Source of the DNA: Gammaproteobacteria bacterium
Lineage (GTDB): Bacteria; Pseudomonadota; Gammaproteobacteria; Pseudomonadales; Azotimanducaceae
Reading direction: 5' to 3'
NCBI GenBank assembly: GCA_002725095.1
Contig: PBQQ01000079.1
Coordinates: 1-8,821 of the forward strand
DNA: 8,821 bases
Positions within the stretch are counted from its first letter, which is position 1, and each line of letters opens with the position of its first letter. The notes under the pieces were generated by a model. The model saw nothing but the letters and a program-made list of their open reading frames with translations, was not told where the DNA came from and did not search any database. Shown piece after piece: positions 7,065-8,821 of the stretch. The translations under genes were made by a program, and so were the position numbers.

Positions 7065-7136
7065 AAAACGCTCCATTTCCGAAGCGCCTTGCGCGCTTCC
7101 ACTCCGGCTGGCTGTCGGCGGACGGAACTGAGTGTA
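7065..7136 (-). promoter_or_regulatory. glyS leader with a -10-like element and a start-proximal hairpin
   Basis: On the minus strand TACACT (7136-7131) fits the TANNNT -10 pattern and would give a leader of about 60 bases. A perfect 7-bp hairpin, GAAGCGC and GCGCTTC around a 5-base loop, occupies 7099-7081. It ends 16 bases before GTG 7064 and only four bases before ATG 7076, and its loop holds the only AAGG of the leader. GGAG at 7074-7071 stays outside the hairpin and favours the GTG start. I saw no T-box specifier or antiterminator structure; the leader is too short for one. Confidence 0.35.
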
Positions 7137-7185
7137 CGAGTCAGCGCTCAATCACACACCTGACGGTGCGCTTGAGTGCCTGCCC

Positions 7186-7599
7186 TCAGCGTCCGTCGTG
7201 AACGTCCGCACCGGTGACAGGCGGGACGAAAGCCGCCGACGCCGATCCCAGCCCGACGGCGTCGTGGTCGGCGGCGAGCCCGCTCGCGAACGATTTCACC
7301 TCACCGGCTTCCTGCACAACAACGGCTTCGTATGCCGTTGGCTCATCGATCGCGGTGGACAGCAAGGGAATGACCTCGGCCTTCACCTCGAAGCGGGACA
7401 GCGCCTTTCGATACGCACCGATCCCCTCCCACTGGGTGGTGAGTGTCACGAGTTCGGCGTCGTCCGTCGCCTGTCCAATCCAGCCACGGTGGAAACCTGT
7501 CGATTCAGCCAGCACCGCGAACGCGGCGCGCATCCGGGTAAACCACCCGTCGCGATCATGCGTGACACGAAATCGGGATTGAACGAGCAAAGGGGCCAT
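7186..7599 (-). CDS. Antibiotic biosynthesis monooxygenase (ABM)-domain protein
   Basis: A 137-residue protein with one ABM/dimeric ferredoxin-like alpha-beta barrel domain at about residues 4-95. The domain reads LLVQSRFRVTHD, then a helix GWFTRMRAAFAVLAESTGF, RGWIGQATDDAELVTLTTQWEG, and AYRKALSRFEVK...PLLSTAIDEPTAYE. The strand-helix-strand pattern and the TTxW..xGAYRxALS phrase are what I recognise from small actinobacterial family members. These are often of unknown substrate, and the ABM name does not prove antibiotic synthesis. Residues 96-137 are a low-complexity Ala/Gly/Val tail. I chose ATG 7599; the frame is open further upstream but overlaps the divergent gene. The ribosome-binding site is poor (a GGGGG run too close to the start), so the start is less certain than the domain. 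It lies 121 bases upstream of glyS on the same strand. Confidence 0.8.
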   Translation of the reverse strand: MAPLLVQSRFRVTHDRDGWFTRMRAAFAVLAESTGFHRGWIGQATDDAELVTLTTQWEGIGAYRKALSRFEVKAEVIPLLSTAIDEPTAYEAVVVQEAGEVKSFASGLAADHDAVGLGSASAAFVPPVTGADVHDGR

Positions 7600-7670
7600 G
7601 TCCCCCAGCGCACTAGGCTCCTTCACGAAGATGACGCTAGTCCAGGCGTCCGGTATCTGCGAGGGAAGAG
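7600..7670. promoter_or_regulatory. Divergent start region between the ABM gene and the small membrane protein
   Basis: This 71-base gap must serve two divergent genes. On the plus strand GAGGGAAG (7661-7668) is a good ribosome-binding site for ATG 7671, and TAGGCT (7614-7619) fits a -10 pattern. On the minus strand TAGCGT (7639-7634) is a possible -10. No convincing -35 or operator was found, and no Zur-like box is present here, unlike 5252 and 8067. Confidence 0.3.
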
Positions 7671-8063
7671 ATGGCCGATAAGAAGCGCCGAAAGAAGGGA
7701 GACCTGCCGCCCGGCGTCCAAGGCCCGAATCAGCCACCCGCACAACAACCTCCGGCACGCCCATCCTCGGGTCAATCCCGAGAGTCGCTCGAGCGTGCCA
7801 GCATCCCCATCCTTACCAAGCTCATGGCTGTGCCCCGGTGGCTGATCGTGGTGTTGATGGGCGCCTTTCTCTTCCTCGGGCTGATCCAAACCGGCTCGCT
7901 GGCCTGGCTCGGCGGGATTTTCCTGCTGATCGTCGGCGGTTTTCTCGGCTGGCTACTCGTGCTGTCCTGGCCGGTACTGACGCCCGGTCGGCGGGCCACG
8001 CGGCTGATCATCGTCGTCGCCGTCCTCGGGCTTGCCGTGCTGAAGTTTCTCGGCCGCTTCTGA
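7671..8063 (+). CDS. Small three-helix membrane protein of unknown function (resembles DUF6703)
   Basis: A 130-residue protein with a basic N-terminus (MADKKRRKKG), then a Pro/Gln-rich cytoplasmic linker (11-36). Three hydrophobic segments follow at about 57-74, 76-99 and 110-128, the last reaching the C-terminus. The phrase FLGWLLVLSWPVL between the second and third helices, and the overall plan of basic Pro-rich head plus three helices, resemble small actinobacterial proteins I recall as DUF6703. That assignment is from memory, and no function is known to me. It has a good ribosome-binding site (GAGGGAAG). Its stop codon is only three bases before the Zur-like box and 37 bases before the lipoprotein start, with no terminator between, so read-through into the zinc-uptake gene is likely. 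By topology, the positive-inside rule puts the N-terminus in the cytoplasm. Confidence 0.85.
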   Translation: MADKKRRKKGDLPPGVQGPNQPPAQQPPARPSSGQSRESLERASIPILTKLMAVPRWLIVVLMGAFLFLGLIQTGSLAWLGGIFLLIVGGFLGWLLVLSWPVLTPGRRATRLIIVVAVLGLAVLKFLGRF

Positions 8064-8066
8064 ACT

Positions 8067-8085
8067 TGACAATCATTTTCATTAA
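8067..8085 (+). promoter_or_regulatory. Zur-like operator upstream of the zinc-binding lipoprotein gene
   Basis: TGACAATCATTTTCATTAA holds a 7-1-7 palindrome (TGACAAT, C, ATTTTCA) with six of seven arm positions paired, the form expected for Zur. It overlaps a perfect -35 hexamer, TTGACA at 8066-8071. A weak -10 (CACCAT, 8089-8094) at 17-base spacing would start transcription at the ATG itself. Operator over -35 would give simple repression by zinc-loaded Zur. The neighbouring znuA-type gene makes this the better supported of the two boxes. Confidence 0.8.
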
Positions 8086-8100
8086 GGGCACCATGCCTAC

Positions 8101-8821
8101 ATGACCTCACACAAACTTGCCCTCTTGACCGCAGCCGCTTTGGCCTCCGCTGGATCTCTCGTCGCATGTTCGAGTTCGGACGATTCCACGTCCTCTGAGG
8201 CCACTGCCTCGCAGAGCGCGACCGAGGAAGAAACTTCATCGGTGGAGGAGGAAGCCGATCCCTCCTCCACCGATGATGCATCTACTGCCGATGCAAGTGA
8301 GTCGGAGTCGAGCGCACCATCCGTATCGGTGGTGTCGACCACCACCATGCTGGGCAGCGTCGTCGGCGACATCGTCGCCTGCGCCAGCCCCGACTCCACG
8401 GCGATAACGCTCATGCCGGTTGGCGTTGATCCGCACGACTTCTCCCCTTCATCGGCCCAGGTCGCTGACCTGGTTACCTCGGATCTGGTCGTCGCTAACG
8501 GCCTCATGCTGGAGGAAGGTCTGGAGGACGCTCTCGAGAAAGCCGAGTCGGACGGAGCCACCGTCCTGGAGGTCGCTCCCCTCCTTGACCCGATTCCCTA
8601 CGGTGGAAAGCACAGTGACGAGCACAGTGACGAAATGACTGCGGAACATGCTCTAGAGATGTTTGATACAAATAACGACAGCCATCTTTCATGGGATGAA
8701 TTCTGGGCCGGATGGATGAGCCAAGATGATGACCACGATGATCATGATGACCACGGCGATGACCACGGCGATGACCACGGCGATGACCACTCTCATTCAG
8801 TGTCAGTACTGTATCCAGACA
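8101..8821 (+). CDS. znuA: Zinc ABC transporter substrate-binding lipoprotein (ZnuA-type) with an EF-hand-like insert, 3' end outside window
   Basis: First 240 residues of a predicted lipid-anchored zinc receptor that hands Zn2+ to an ABC importer. A signal peptide ends in the lipobox LVAC with C23 as lipidation site. Residues 24-72 are a Ser/Glu/Asp/Thr-rich linker. The cluster A-I binding fold begins near residue 73. PVGVDPHDFSPSSAQVADL (106-124) carries the first metal-ligand position, H112, and DLVVANGLMLEEGL (128-141) is the usual next block. At the place where ZnuA proteins have a flexible His-rich loop, this one has an EF-hand-like unit (about 178-207) with loop DTNNDSHLSWDE (189-200), followed by an Asp/His-rich run (209-232) with DDHG repeats. 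The frame is open at the right edge, so the remaining ligands are not visible. ATG 8101 is the start because ATG 8093 meets a stop after three codons; AAGGG (8084-8088) is rather distant. Zinc is the likely ion; manganese is less likely given the His loop and Zur-like box. Confidence 0.9.
   Translation, partial: MTSHKLALLTAAALASAGSLVACSSSDDSTSSEATASQSATEEETSSVEEEADPSSTDDASTADASESESSAPSVSVVSTTTMLGSVVGDIVACASPDSTAITLMPVGVDPHDFSPSSAQVADLVTSDLVVANGLMLEEGLEDALEKAESDGATVLEVAPLLDPIPYGGKHSDEHSDEMTAEHALEMFDTNNDSHLSWDEFWAGWMSQDDDHDDHDDHGDDHGDDHGDDHSHSVSVLYPD
8746..8790 (+). repeat. In-frame 12-base tandem repeat encoding DDHG
   Basis: GATGACCACGGC is repeated three times without a mismatch (8746-8781), followed by nine bases of a fourth copy. 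Each unit is one Asp-Asp-His-Gly. Imperfect Asp/His codons precede it from about 8727. Because the unit is a multiple of three, slippage would lengthen or shorten the metal-binding loop without breaking the frame. Confidence 0.95.

Noticed and set aside
6180..7163. Plus-strand open frame of 327 codons opposite glyS
   Set aside because: Shadow of the glycyl-tRNA synthetase coding strand.
8746..8790. Short direct repeats resembling a CRISPR array or iteron
   Set aside because: The units are contiguous with no spacers, only 12 bases long, and are in-frame DDHG codons of the lipoprotein gene.

Overview
The window looks like chromosome from a high-GC Gram-positive bacterium (Actinomycetota). GC is roughly 60% by eye. 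The glycyl-tRNA synthetase, DusB, Dgt and HU proteins all read like actinobacterial family members, and the dusB-then-dgt order is familiar from that phylum. The GlyRS keeps a four-cysteine zinc ribbon that I recall being absent from mycobacterial and corynebacterial GlyRS. That suggests, only weakly, a Micrococcales- or Propionibacteriales-like lineage. I saw no insertion sequence, phage gene, tRNA, rRNA or CRISPR array.

Layout. Positions 1-2070 hold a minus-strand pair, dusB (tRNA dihydrouridine synthase) followed by dgt (dNTP triphosphohydrolase, running off the left edge). Positions 2156-5155 hold a plus-strand pair: a DHA2-type drug exporter of the major facilitator superfamily, then a membrane protein with two TrkA-N/RCK-type Rossmann domains flanking two helices that lack a recognisable K+ filter. 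Positions 5252-5610 form a compact unit: a Zur-like operator, a small HU nucleoid protein and a strong intrinsic terminator. The minus-strand genes glyS and a small ABM-domain protein fill 5685-7599. Positions 7671-8821 carry, on the plus strand, a small three-helix membrane protein, a second copy of the Zur-like operator, and the start of a ZnuA-type zinc-binding lipoprotein that runs off the right edge.

The unifying theme of the right half is zinc. The same operator-like sequence (19 bases, one mismatch) sits just upstream of both the zinc-uptake lipoprotein and the HU gene. This predicts that a nucleoid-structuring protein is controlled with zinc uptake. Between them lies a GlyRS with a C4 zinc ribbon. 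The lipoprotein is itself odd: just before its Asp/His metal loop it carries what reads as a complete EF-hand helix-loop-helix, encoded in a stretch of clearly lower GC. These two observations, Zur-linked HU and EF-hand plus His loop in a ZnuA protein, are the best candidates for something undescribed.
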